Assembly: GCA_037693485.1 (NCBI GenBank)
Contig: CM075348.1
Location: 127,359,609-127,423,608, forward strand
Length of the DNA stretch: 64,000 nucleotides
Source: Kitagawia praeruptora
Taxonomy: Eukaryota > Streptophyta > Magnoliopsida > Apiales > Apiaceae
Direction of reading: 5' to 3'
Made by a program: the position numbers and the translations under genes. Every line of letters starts with the position of its first letter. The stretch's first letter is position 1. The notes under the pieces were generated by a model. The model was not told where the DNA came from. It ran no database searches and saw nothing but the letters and a program-made list of their open reading frames with translations. Of the stretch, positions 1-10,978 are shown piece by piece.

Positions 1-513
1 AATCTAGGATGGCTATTGGATATATTTAACACTTTTCCATTCCTTATTATCACAGCCATCCAATCTCTTACACTCTTCTTTGTCTTTTCCTTGAACTCTT
101 TGATTGTATCTCCCATTAGCTTCTCATCATCATCCTTGGGAAATGGAAAGTCCAATTGTAACTTGTTCTTCCCATTTGCCTTTGGTGGAGAGTAGGCTCT
201 GGTTCTTATGTATGGTTCAAATTCTTTGACATAAGATGGTTCAGCATCATAGAGTGAGCACCTTCAGAATTGTAGTTGATATTGTTGGAGCTGCGGACTG
301 AGTAGAGAACAGAGTTGATACAATTGATTCATTGATCATTCTCTCTGTCCTCGGAATTCTTTCATTTGCCTCCATGTTGATCTTTTCTAAGGCCTCTATT
401 CTATCTTGCCTTTCACCATCTGAGATTTCTGATAGACTCTGAATCTCAGGCAACACCATTTGTTTCTTCTTCACAGGGGAAGCCTCTATAGAAAACTCTG
501 TTGGATTGACCAC
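1..513 (-). pseudogene. distal part of the env-like third ORF of S1
   Basis: An open minus-strand segment at 247-513 continues in another frame to the window edge. There the frame reads through Pro/Lys-rich sequence including YVKEFEPYIRTRAYSPPK and then WMAVIIRNGKVLNIS. It is collinear with the ORF pieces at 700-3307, so I take it as the C-terminal portion of the same protein, broken by frameshifts. No family is recognised and no membrane segment is evident here. The product is unknown; the env-like label rests only on position after pol in a Sirevirus. Confidence 0.45.
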
Positions 514-699
514 TATAGTTGGCTGTTGCTGCTCCCCCTCAATTTGTGCTACCTTGCTACTTGAAGCTGGAATTGGACTAGAAGTAGCTGCAACCTCTAC
601 CTTTTTCTCCCCCTTTTTGTTAGCATCAAGGGCTAGAGGTGAGGCTACAAGTAGCTTTTCCAGTAGCTCAGTCTGTTTGGCTTGGTTGGCAATGATTGT

Positions 700-1914
700 C
701 TACATTTGAGATTCCATACTATCCACTCTGGAGGAAAGATGCTTAACAGATTTGGCCAGACTATCTTTCTTCAATAATTTCCTAGTCAGCACCTTCTGAG
801 TGGTAGTAGGGGCTAGTGCCTCAATCTTGGCATCTAGTTCTACTTTCATTTCCCTTATTGTAGTTTGGACCTCCTCCTGTTGTGTTCTTTGAATAACCAT
901 ATGCATCTTGTGAAGTTTGAGGGAGGCCATTATTTGCTGAAGGATAGCCTTCCTCTGTGGGTTTGCATTCTGGTGCTCAGCCATAGCAGATGGATATTGC
1001 TTCATAATCTCCACATTGAAATCACCAATCACAGTGGTAGTAGAAAATACCCATTCTAGAGTATCCTCCACATTGACTTCTTCATCACTTGGTGTGCTAT
1101 CACTGTCATCATTGCCAAACTCTTCACTGTCAGCATCTGAAGGCAGAGCTGCCAAAGCTTCCTTTGCTCTTTGTAGAGATTGTGAGGTGTGCACTAGGTG
1201 CATTGCCTCCTCTGCCTCCACATTGCCCTGTTGTGCCATGACTTGATAGGAAGAAACAGGATGAGTAAAGGTTTCAGGATCCAAAGAGATGGAGTCAATG
1301 ATTGACTGATATTCTTGTCGAAATTCCATCTCTTTAGAAGCTTCATTAACCTCCATTAACTCACTTGCAATGGCTGGATCTTCCTGTCTTATTTCTCCTG
1401 TAGTCCCTTCTCTCCACTCATCTCTCTTTTCTTGCATCAGGGGCTCCCCCTGGCTCACACCTCTCACACCCTCACCTTCACCTACTAAGGTGGAACTCTC
1501 TTGCTCTCCTTTTGCCTGACTTGAAGAAATGGTCAACCTCTCATTATTTGCCTCTCCTTTTGCCTGCTCACAAGGCAGCCTCTCACTCCCTTCCCTCATT
1601 CCTAAAAGTGTTTCAACTACCACAAACTCCTCCACAGTTGACATGGGAATGTCACATTTTGCAGTGGTAGAGAGAGTTGTCAACGGATAAAGTATATCTG
1701 TTGATGTAGTAGTTATTGATGTCAACGGATGATTAGTTGTAGACACATCCGTTGATGGAGAAACACTTGTCACCGGATGAAGGATATCCGTTGATGAAGG
1801 AAAAAGAGTATCTATTGAAGTGAAAACCAACACTGAATCTGTGGTGATTGATTTTAAGGAAGAGGCCACAGATAGTGTTGTGAATTCAGGAATGGAAGAT
1901 TGATGGCCCAACAA
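700..1914 (-). pseudogene. central part of the env-like third ORF of S1, Ser/Thr-rich with coiled coil
   Basis: This is an open run of 404 codons. The first quarter is Ser/Thr-rich and carries repeated STDIL/STDV segments encoded by copies of the DNA motif ATCCGTTGATG. The middle is acidic (for example DADSEEFGNDDSDSTPSDEE). The last ~120 residues are rich in K, E, Q and hydrophobics with heptad-like spacing, which suggests a coiled coil. Flanking segments in other frames (1916-2104, 2396-2584) continue the same low-complexity protein, so the gene is broken by stops and frameshifts. Function is unknown. Confidence 0.5.
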
Positions 1915-2830
1915 ATCATCTAAAAGATGATGACCACCAATTGTTGAGTGGGGGCTTCTCCAAGAATTTTAAAGATGGAGAATCTGGAATTGATGTAGAT
2001 ATCATATCCACATCTAGAGATGGAGTTGGTGATGGTGGATTGAAATGTGTATCGATTTGAAGGTTAAGATCAAGGGGCTGTGACTCGACATTTATTGAAG
2101 TCACATCAAACTGAATTTGAGAAGGTACAGTTTGCTATACTGTGTGTGCACCCTGTGATTCCCCAATGGTTTTGGATTTTACTCTTCTACCAAAGGTTTT
2201 TGAGTGAGAGCTATCTGTGTCTCTTGCCCTTTTGTGCAGTGTTCCTGGAGTGGAAATTAAATCAGTAGTCACACCCTGTTGAGAGGATGTAACCAGAATT
2301 TGGCTTAAAGGTTCATTAACAGTCTTTTGAGAGACTGAAATGTTGGTTGCACCTACCTCGCCTTCCTCATCCTTAGGGCTTCTTTGATGTTCACCCTATC
2401 CCTCACCACTCACTACCACCTTCACACTCCCCTCAAGAGTTTTGGTAGTTTTTGCAACAGGTGCCTTTTTAGAGACACCTGAGGTTTGTCTTTTAGATTG
2501 TGGTTTTGGAAATTTGGATTTGGTCACTTTGGTAGGAGCCTGTTTGGTCACAACTACAGACTCCATTGTGACACTAGAAGGCAAAGAAATTTAGGGGTTA
2601 GAGATAGGAGTTTCAGGGTTAGAAACAGTTACCTGAACAATTGGTAGATATACCAATTGTACTTCTGCATTTACGTTCATTCGAATCAAATCACTTAAGA
2701 CTCTTTTCTCCTGAACAAAACAATTGAACTTGCTATCCGGTTAGCAATGGATAGCTCATTCTCAGATACATGCAGTGCTAAGAGCATAAAAAATCTAGCA
2801 AAATAGATATTCTTGCTCCTAGTTTCCTTT

Positions 2831-3307
2831 TTACCTAATTTTTGCTGCTATCTCATACATGACTAGTGTGCCAAAATTATAGAATTTATCAGTCAAAAGC
2901 ATACACATCATAACTAGCATGGAATTAGTAATAGCATCAAAGTTACTAATTTTGCCAGAAAAAGTTTTAATGAAGGCATCACAAAAATAACTCCATTCTT
3001 TAAACATCCCTTTCCTAACAATTTTCCCTAAGTTCTCAGTACTAAGGGTATAGTTTATGGAATTAAGCATGGCAACAATTTCAGCATTACTGGGTACTTC
3101 CAGACAGTTATTCTCAGGCAATTTTAAACAAGCAGTTATCACATCAGAGTTAACTACATAGTTTTTACCCTGTAAAGAAAAAGCAAGTGTACCGTCTGTG
3201 CCAATGTACTCAGCAGATGCCCACACCTCTTCAATTACCTCGTGGATTAGAAGAGTGGTGGTAGTCCTAGCATATGACAGTTTGCATTTCTTCACGAAAT
3301 TCATCAT
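2831..3307 (-). pseudogene. N-terminal globular part of the S1 env-like third ORF
   Basis: This is a 158-codon open segment beginning MMNFVKKCKLSYARTTTT. Its composition is globular and unlike the low-complexity remainder, with runs such as VIEEVWASAEYIGTDG and NYVVNSDVITACLKLPE. It lies about 600 bp downstream of the RNase H stop in the same orientation, so it is the start of the third ORF. I recognise no catalytic motif. Reading probably began slightly upstream (to about 3420, where an ATG context MAQIVKMMSSTGF is visible in another frame). The gene is broken after 2831. It could be a retroelement structural protein or a captured domain. Confidence 0.45.
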
Positions 3308-3519
3308 GGTGTGATAAGCTTTGGAGCATTCACTGTATCAACAAAGGCCGCGAAATTGTTCTTCTCATAGGTGAACCCAGTGGAAGACATCATCTTAACA
3401 ATTTGCGCCATTGAAGTGTTTGAACTTTTGTTGCAGAGAGTTTTAGTGAAGAAGATGCAGTTAACTTATGAGATTCTTGAAAATGAATAAAGGTGAGATG
3501 TGAGAGCACAAGACAGCCT

Positions 3520-3830
3520 TTTATATTTTTCAAGAGTTAAAAATGAAATAATTAAAAGTAATTACTCCATTCGGCAAAAGTAACTGATAGATAATAAATG
3601 AAAAGAAAAGAAGTACAACCATGACTAAATATACACGTTCACAAACGGATATAATTAAAAAGAAATGTATATCAACGGATAAAGAATGGACGGTTGAGAA
3701 CCAGTTTATCCATCGATGACGTGGACAACCTGTTATCCGTTGACATACGAAAATCTAGTAATGTGTTTATACTACCAACGGATAAAAAGATATCCGTTGA
3801 TAAGCAAATTTTACCTTAGACAAAATTTCT
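3520..3830 (-). repeat. pol-to-third-ORF spacer with dispersed TCAACGGAT motif
   Basis: The spacer (about 3430-3919) is noncoding and AT-rich. It contains several copies of (T)CAACGGATA or its complement TATCCGTTGA, for example around 3673, 3736, 3778 and 3792. The same motif recurs inside the third ORF (1680-1800) and in the integrase-RT linker (5720-5770 and 9850-9900), so it is an element-wide repeat and not a local microsatellite. Confidence 0.6.
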
Positions 3831-3919
3831 GCAGAAAATTTTTCTGAGAGTTTTTAATTCTCAAGTGAATCAAAACACATTTCTAGCTGCAATTCAGTAT
3901 GATCAAATATCACTAGGTA

Positions 3920-5773
3920 TTATGAAAAATTAAGCATACCTAGTTCACCTACCAATCTTGTGAATGAAGATTCATCAAGAGGCTTGGTGAAGATATCTGC
4001 AATCTGCATTTCACTTGGCACAAAGTGCATTTTTACTGTACCATTCATCAAATGCTCTCTAATGAAGTGGTATTTGATGTCAATATGCTTGGTTCTCGAA
4101 TGTTGCACTGGATTCTCTGTGATGGAAATAGCACTAGTGTTGTCACAGAAAATTGGAATCTTCTCAACTTTTAGACCATAGTCAATAAGTTGATTTTTCA
4201 TCCAAAGAATCTGTGCACAACAACTTCCAGCAGCAATGTACTCAGCTTCAGCTGTAGAAGTGGAGACTGAGTTCTGTTTCTTACTGAACCATGACACAAG
4301 CCTGTTCCCTAGAAATTGACAGGAACCTGTAGTACTTTTCCTATCAATTCTGCAACCTGCATAATCTGCATCTGAATAGCCAATTAGATCAAAGCCAGAA
4401 TCTCTTGGGTACCAAATGCCAAGGTTTGGTATTCCCTTAAGATACCTGAAAATTCTCTTAATAGCAATCAAGTGAGACTCTCTAGGGCCAGCTTGAAATC
4501 TAGCATAAAGATAGGTAGAAAACATTATATCAGGTCTACTAGCTGTTAGATATAGAAGTGAGCCTACCATGCCTCTATAGCTTGAGATGTCCACAGACTT
4601 TTCCTTAGTATTCAACTCAAGCTTAGTTGCAGTGGCCATAAGTGTTTTTGCAGAGGCACAATCCATTAAGTCAAATTTCTTTAAAAGATCATAAATATAT
4701 TTTTTTGACTTATGAAAATGCCCTCATTAAATTGCTTCACTTGTAAACCAAGAAAGTAAGTTAATTCACCCATCATGCTCATTTCATACCTACTTTGCAT
4801 AAGTTTGGCAAAGCTTTTACAAAGCTTCTCATCTGTAGACCCAAAAATAATATCATCTACATAGATTTGAACAAGTATTGAAGAACCATTGACTTTTCTA
4901 TGAAATAAGGTTTTATCTACTATACCTCTAGTTAAGTGATTCTCCAAAAGAAATTGAGATAAAGTGTCATACCAGGCTCTTGGTGCTTGCTTCAAACCAT
5001 AAAGTGCTTTCAAGAGAAGATATTCATATTCTGGAAATTCTGGATCTTCAAAGCCAGGAGGTTGATGGACATAAACCTCTTCTTACAGTTCCCCATTTAG
5101 AAAGGCACTTTTGACATCCATCTGATAGACTTTGAAATTGGCATGTGCTGCATAGGCTAGGAATATTTTAATTGCCTCAAGTCTTGCCACTGGAGCAAAA
5201 GTTTCATCAAAATCTATCCCTTCTTCTTGAGAATAGCCCTTTGCCACCAATCTAGCTTTATTCCTCACAATTATGCCATTTTCATCAGTCTTATTCTTGA
5301 GAACCCATTTGGTACCTATGACACCTCTATCATCAGGTCTGGGCACAAGCTTCCATACTTTATTTCTCTCAAACTGGTTTAGCTCTTCTTGAATTGTTAA
5401 GACCCAATCTGGATCTAGAAGGGCATCTTCCACTTTCTTAGGTTCCTCTTGAGATAGGAAACTGCTGTATAGGCATTCTTCTTGAGTGGCCCTCCTAGTT
5501 TGAACTCTTGAACTTGAATCACCAATGATTAACTCAAATGGGTGATCTCTAGTCCATTTTCTTGAAGGTGGAAGGTTTGATCTGGATGAGGTTGCTTCAT
5601 CTAAATGAGCAAGATCTTGTTGATTGGTCATTGAGTTTTGACTTTGAGAAACTCCCCCTGAGTTTGTTGTCCTTGCAGAATTATGAAGTTGACTGTCAAT
5701 AGATGCATCATTTTGTCTATCAATGGATGCTCCATTTTGCCTGTCGACGGATGCATGAGAATGCCTGTCAACG
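3920..5773 (-). pseudogene. S1 reverse transcriptase and RNase H (copia pol, 3' half)
   Basis: 5083-5631 encodes the start of RT, including GVIGTKWVLKNKTDENG, ARLVAKGYSQEEGIDFDE and QMDVKSAFLNGEL. After an in-frame TAA, 4681-5013 continues with YGLKQAPRAWYDTLS and the catalytic YVDD motif. A frameshift in a poly-T run near 4700 leads into 3920-4666. That segment holds the RNase H domain with SDADYAGC, the SKKQNSVSTSTAEAEYIA segment and the CDNTSAI motif, and ends at a natural stop. The enzyme would copy the element RNA to cDNA. One stop and one frameshift make it inactive as read. The 5' end of the linker abuts the CACTA-1 target site. Confidence 0.9.
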
Positions 5774-6025
5774 CACTACGCCATAGATGGCTTGCAGCAA
5801 CGTTTTAAAAATGTTGCAGCAAGCCAAAAAAACGTTGTTGTAGAGCAAAAAAATGAAACGGCAACGCTTTTTCAGCGTTGCATTTGGCACAGCTGCCGTA
5901 GGTGTCTACGGCAATGCTTTTGTTCACTACAGCAACGCTACTACTTTTGTTACCAGAAACTTCTATGGCAACGTTAAACATAATGTACAGCAACGCTAAA
6001 CTAGTGTTGCAGTAGATGTCAACAT
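5774..6025 (+). repeat. CACTA-1 left terminal inverted repeat and subterminal repeats
   Basis: About 29 bp of TIR match the right end with a single mismatch (CTTGCAGCAACG against CCTGCAGCAACG). The next ~220 bp contain many short copies of GCAACG(C/T)T and GTTGCAG in both orientations, typical of the subterminal transposase-binding repeats of CACTA elements. Confidence 0.85.
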
Positions 6026-6299
6026 TCTGAAAATTGTGGGTCCCACATGGGATACCCATGTAGGACATACTTGTGGGACCCACTCATGAATTTTTAAGTG
6101 GGTCCCATATAAACAAATTTTGAGCAATTGATGATAGCAATATATAATACCTACAACACTTTTATAATAAAAATTTAAGAGGAACAATTTGTATATATGC
6201 ATTTCCCAAAAATTACAAACTTGTTTTATTACACCAATACCAAAATTCATCAATACAAGTTAATGGGATTCATAACCCTTAACCCAAAAAAATAAAAAA

Positions 6300-6973
6300 T
6301 TATATAAGGACCTACAGATCCCTTAGCTAGATTCTGCACATATTTGAGGCCAAATTTCTTGGGAGCCATGTTCTCTTTCAATGGTGATACAACATCTGCA
6401 TAATGTTTGTCCAAGGCTTCCACAACTACCTTCTCAATGTCAGCAATAACCTGTTTTTGCAGATAATAAATGTCACATTGAAAGTTATAACTGCATGCTA
6501 CCCTTACTAAATTGTAACTTAAATACAGGTATCTGTAAAAGAACAAATTTTAGCACGTTCCTTTCTTCTTTATTTTGCTCTCTGTTATAACTTGATAGTT
6601 TCATAAAAAAACAAAACTTTTACTAGACTTTATACTCGGTGCCTAGTAGATAATTGTTCTTGAATGACTAATATTAAATTGCTATGAGTAGTATGTACAA
6701 AACCAGAGTGTGACTGAATGAAAAGGGATACAAAACAAGAAATGCACATTCATGCCAATGCTCCTTCAATACTATGCACAACCACATTGAGCAACATGAG
6801 CATAAAGACTTGGTTAAGAAAGTCTAATAACTTACATTCTCCAAAGCAAAAGTATATTCTGGCCAGCGACTAATGATGATACCATAATCATTTAGGATCT
6901 CTTGCAAGCGATCATACATCTCATCAACAAATGGAGTTGTGGAGTATTGCGTCCTGACTCCAGACCATTTTAC
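6300..6973 (-). pseudogene. UNC-13/PATROL1-like (MUN-domain) gene fragment, two exons
   Basis: Exon 6836-6973 encodes VKWSGVRTQYSTTPFVDEM and, after a short gap, SRWPEYTFALEN, with an AG acceptor before it and donor GTAAGT after it. Exon 6450 down to about 6303 encodes IEKVVVEALDKHYADV followed by PLKENMAPKKFGLKYVQ and LAKGSVGPY, then runs into transposon sequence and stops near 6250. These strings match, from memory, the plant UNC-13 homologue family (PATROL1, which promotes delivery of plasma-membrane proteins such as H+-ATPase). Only about 90 of roughly 1000 residues are present, so this is a captured fragment placed directly downstream of the calreticulin exons. Confidence 0.75.
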
Positions 6974-7027
6974 CTACAAGTAAATACCTTCAGACCATTT
7001 TATACCAACTGTCTATAATCAACAGAC

Positions 7028-8312
7028 CTTGGGTGTCCATGGACCCTTGTACTCGGGATTTGGGACTGTTGGGGGGTGTCCACTCACCATCTTCCTCATC
7101 ATCCCAGTCCTCTGGCTGAAGTTGGAAACAAATATTCAAACAGTTAAAATCTGATAGAGAACATAATCTGTGCCAATCTGAGAAACTGAGTAATCATAAT
7201 ATGTTACCTTCTTGGCATCAGCATCTTGAATCTCCTTGGGAATGTCATCATAACCCTGTTTAATAGGATAGGTATCAAGTTTTACAAACTTGTAACTGAA
7301 GTATAGGCACATCTATTATATGATCAGAAAGTTTCAACATTAAAAGAATGAGAGCATGTACCTCTGGTTTCTTATCTTCAGGATCAGGGATAAATTCTTT
7401 ATCATCCCAATCTTCAGGCTATCATTTTTACGAGTGGTAGGTTTAATATTATTATCAAAATTACCAATGTTAAATATAATATAAGAACATACATAAGACA
7501 ATGATTAATGAATTACCTTTTTTGCCTCGGGATCCTTGATTTTCTTTGGTGGAAGAAGATCCCAGTTAGAGTACAAACTTCCAGTCTGCTTTTCCATATT
7601 ATCAATGAGAATGCTGTAGGTAGCATCAGGACGAAGGATGAAGGTATACACATGAGACAACTGGTCAGTTTCACAAGGAACATCCTTCTTAATCAAGTGG
7701 TTTGTGTCATTGTATGTAAGGATAACATGTACTTTTTTGGTGCTATATCCACAGATATCATGTCCAAACATGATACTACAAGAAGAAACATATTACACAT
7801 GATCAGTAAACCAGAAGCATTCACCAATAATAAATAATAGTAAGAAAGTTAAAAAATACACATAAAAGATAGAAATTAAAGCCTTGCCTGTATGGGGTAT
7901 CACCACCAAATTTCTTTTGATCGACTTGACCACTAAGCAACTTCATGTATCCACCACCACAGTCAAGTTTCTGTTCATGCTTGACCAAAAACTGGAAAAC
8001 AAAGGTTTGGTCTTTGTTGCTGAATTCTGGAAACTCAGCTGAGATATCATAAAACCTATAGTCTTCACTGGTTTGGATACCTGACAACAACCCAAGTGAA
8101 TATTCATGTTAGAGGCAGTCTAAACATGTGACATCAGAGTTAATCATATTCTCAATAATATTTTAATCAAATCAGAAGTCATCCAAAGGATAACTAATGC
8201 ATACCTTTGTCGTTAGAGTCTCCATTCCATTTACCAGAAGTGTAATTCCACTCCCCTGCCATATTTTCATCTTTCTTCCACTCTGATTTAACCCACCTAC
8301 TCTCCCATCCAT
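7028..8312 (-). pseudogene. calreticulin gene fragment, six exons with introns
   Basis: Exons on the minus strand: 8205-8312 (DGWESRWVKSEWKKDENM), 7888-8080 (IQTSEDYRFYDIS, HEQKLDCGGGYMKLLSG), 7517-7775 (MFGHDICGYSTKKVH, LRPDATYSILIDN), 7362-7418 (PEDWDDKEFIPDPEDKKPE), 7208-7255 (GYDDIPKEI) and 7028-7115 (PEDWDDEEDGEWT). Together these are the lectin N-domain and the P-domain repeats of an ER calcium-binding chaperone. Borders fit AG/GT, except a GC donor after 7888. The signal-peptide exon, the C-domain and the HDEL end are absent. One extra C in a run near 7073 shifts the frame in the last exon. It cannot make calreticulin; it is a transduplicated copy. Confidence 0.93.
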
Positions 8313-9660
8313 CTGAATTATACCAAACAAATATTAAGAAATGGACATACAATACTGAAAACAGGAAACAATTAATTACAACCAAAATTTACAATGCAAC
8401 ACCTAATAAAAAAGCAAGCAAACACATTATTACAAGTTAAAGTAACAGTGAAATTGGACCGTAATATTGGCAAATGAGAACTGACATATCTCGATGAACA
8501 TATTTAGATATAGGCATTGAGGTTTTAGTCTAAGCATGCCAATTTGTCAAAACTATCAAAGATTTAAAGAACGCCTGATTCCGCATATCAAATGAGTAGC
8601 ACTTCCTGAATGATTTGATTAATATTTTTAAAATTAAACAGCAATGCATTAAACTACTGCAGCTACTTCAAACATCGAAATTGAGAAAGCAAATCGAATT
8701 AAATAAAAAACATTGAATATTTGAAGCATATAAACACACATTAACAAGATCTAATTGAATCAAAAAACAAATTGAAGTAAGTATAATTACTAATTGAATC
8801 GATACCCCAATTGAAGAAGCCGTAAGTGAAGCTTGAAGAGAAAACCCAAATCAAGAAGCCCTAATCGGAGAATCCTAAATATAGTTGTAAGAAACCTATG
8901 CCCTAATTAAGTAAGTCAGCTTTAACAAACCCCAAATCTTGACAAATCCTCTTTGCTAAAGAACCGAACCGATATGTTGAGAGAGAAAATGTTGTGGTGA
9001 GACTTGAGAGTGAGAGAGAAAGAGCGCCGATGTAAGCTATAAGCTACAAGGTTCCTTTTCAATTTTTTTGCCAAAAAACGACGCGGCAATTTTCCCGCTT
9101 CTAACAATTTCACTGCCGTTTTCATATTCCTGTAATTTTCTAAAGAAAAATAATCACTTTTATAATAATTTTGTCATTTAAAATTTATTAAAAATATATT
9201 ACTTTATAGATAACATCAAAAATAATTCCATTAAATAATTGTTAATTTTAAATTTTAAAAATATTTTTTTCGATATATATTCATTTTCGTGTAAAATTAT
9301 TATTTATTTTTAATTTTTTGATAATTTTTTTAAATAGTTTGATATTTTTCAAATTACTTGAAAATATTTTATTTTTGTAAAAAAATGCAATTGAATCTTG
9401 GTTTACGGTATATTACGTTTTAATTTTCAGGAAAACCTGTAAAAATAATTTTTCTAAAAAAATTATAATAATTTGTTTCATTTTTTTAATGATTTGATCT
9501 ATTTTCAAATTATAAAAAATGTTATATTTTATAAAAATTCTAATATTGACTCTAATAACAAGCTTTGAAAATTTAAATTATTTGTTTTTTAAATTAATTA
9601 ATTTTAATTCACAATAATTATTTATTTTAATTTTTGTTAAAAAGATTGTGTTTAAATCAT
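8313..9660 (-). other. leader-like and AT-rich interior of CACTA-1, no gene
   Basis: 8640-9130 reads on the minus strand like a plant 5' leader: CT-rich stretches, GATTTGGG and TTAGGGCTTC strings, and a CTCTCTCACTCTC block near 9000-9020. It may have been taken from a host gene start and may supply a promoter. 9130-9660 is very AT-rich with no coding signal. The short open frame at 8922-9125 resembles no protein I know. Confidence 0.35.
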
Positions 9661-9669
9661 ATTAACGGT

Positions 9670-9846
9670 AACACTTCACAAGTGTTGCAACTTGCTACGT
9701 TTTTTATAGCTACGGCAACACCATATTTTGTATACAGCAACACAAAAACAAAACGTTGCTGCAGGCCATCAAGTTTAGAGCTACTGTAACATTTTTCATT
9801 GCAACACCGAAAAAAAGCGTTGCTGCAGGCCATCTATGGCGTAGTG
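9670..9846 (-). repeat. CACTA-1 right terminal inverted repeat and subterminal repeats
   Basis: The terminal CACTACGCCATAGATGGC is read on the minus strand from 9846. Subterminal copies of CAACAC, GTTGCTGCAGG and AACGTTGC lie between 9670 and 9830 and mirror those at the left end. Confidence 0.85.
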
Positions 9847-10975
9847 ACGGATGCATCTGATGCTCCAATATGACTGTCAACGGATGCATCTGATGCTCCA
9901 TTTCCAGTGTTAGCATCACTTCTAGTTGGACCAACAACTCTAGGTGAATTTTCATGGTCATGATCTTCATTTTCCTCATCATCATCAATGTACATTCTTC
10001 CTTCTACTTTCTTTTCAAATTTCAACTTTTCATGGAAGCCTTCATCATTTAGACCTAGAATCTTTTGATCATCAAACACAACATGTACAGATTCCATAAC
10101 AATGTTGGTTCTTAGATTGTAGACTCTATAGGCTTTCTCTGCTACGTACCCAACAAAGATAGCTTCATCTGCCTTTGCTTCAAATTTGCCCAAGTTATCT
10201 CCATGATTCCTTAGCACAAAACACTTACATCCAAACACATGAAGAAAAGCTAAAGTTGGTTTCTTGTTGGTAAATAACTGATAAGGAGTCATTCCTCTAG
10301 CTTGATTGACCAAGGAAATATTCTGAGTGAAACAAGCAGTGTTGACAGCTTCAGCCCAGAAATTTGTTGGCAATCTTGATTCACTTAGCATTGTTCTAGC
10401 TGCTTCAATGAGAGTTATGTTCTTCCTTTCAACAACCCCATTTTGTTGAGGTGTTCTAGCAGCAGAAAACTCATGGACAATTCCATTCTCTTCACAGAAA
10501 ATCTTCATTGTGGAATTTTTGAATTCAGTGCCATTGTCACTCCTGATTCTTTGTACTTTGACTTCAGAACCATTGTTTACTAGTCTGAGATGATTGATAA
10601 TGATTTCACTTGCACAATCTTTGGGGTGTAGAAAGAAGGTCCATGTAAACTTAGAAAAATCATCTACAATCACCAGACAGTATTTCTTCTTTGAAATGGA
10701 CATGACATTTACTGGACCAAATAAGTCCATATGCAGCAATTGATGTGGCTTAACAATGGATGACTCTGTCTTGCTCTTGAAGGATTATTTCTTTTGTTTC
10801 CCTAATTGACAGGCATCACACAATCCATCCTTGATGAACTCCAATTGAGGGATTCCTCTAGCCAGATCCTTTCTTACAAAATCATTCATAACTTTAAAAT
10901 TCAAATGTGACAGCTTTTTATGCCATAGCCAACTCTCATCCTTGGACTTACAGCTAGTGGGTGTAGAGGTTCCAG
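9847..10975 (-). pseudogene. S1 integrase (zinc finger and catalytic core)
   Basis: 10740-10975 encodes the pre-integrase zinc finger, with WLWHKKLSHLNFK and then CDACQLGKQKK (His-His-Cys-Cys), followed by one in-frame TAA. 9834-10739 encodes the DDE integrase core with HMDLFGPV, VDDFSKFTWTFFL, RSDNGTEFKNS and TPQQNGVVERKN, then the C-terminal region up to the linker. It would insert element cDNA into the chromosome. The frame runs into CACTA-1, so the last residues before 9846 are transposon-derived. Coding upstream of 10975 is lost at the junction with gypsy A. Confidence 0.88.
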
Positions 10976-10978
10976 AGT

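Larger units (their letters stand above)
5774..9846 (-). mobile_element. CACTA-1: non-autonomous CACTA transposon carrying host exons
   Basis: The element begins CACTACGCCATAGATGGC and ends with its inverted complement GCCATCTATGGCGTAGTG. It is flanked by the 3-bp target duplication ACG (5771-5773 and 9847-9849). Removing it restores the copia linker read on both sides. Length is 4073 bp. No transposase coding is visible. The interior holds minus-strand exon fragments of calreticulin (7028-8312) and an UNC-13-like gene (about 6300-6973). AT-rich noncoding DNA fills 9130-9660 and a leader-like stretch fills 8313-9130. Orientation is given as that of the captured exons. Confidence 0.92.
1..10975 (-). 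mobile_element. Sirevirus-type Ty1/copia retrotransposon S1 (partial, split by CACTA-1)
   Basis: Read on the minus strand the order is integrase zinc finger, integrase core, linker, RT, RNase H, spacer, then a long third ORF. Integrase before RT defines Ty1/copia. A third ORF after pol and the RNase H tail motif FVPSEMQIADIFTKPL fit the Sirevirus (SIRE/Maximus) group. No LTR of this copy is in the window: its 3' end lies left of base 1, and its 5' part (gag, protease) is missing where it meets gypsy A near 10975. CACTA-1 interrupts the integrase-RT linker. Pol is lightly damaged (a few stops, one frameshift), so the copy is fairly young. Confidence 0.85.

Noticed and set aside
7028..8312. A functional calreticulin gene
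   Set aside because: Signal-peptide exon, C-domain and retention end are missing, there is a frameshift, and it lies within TIR-bounded transposon DNA.
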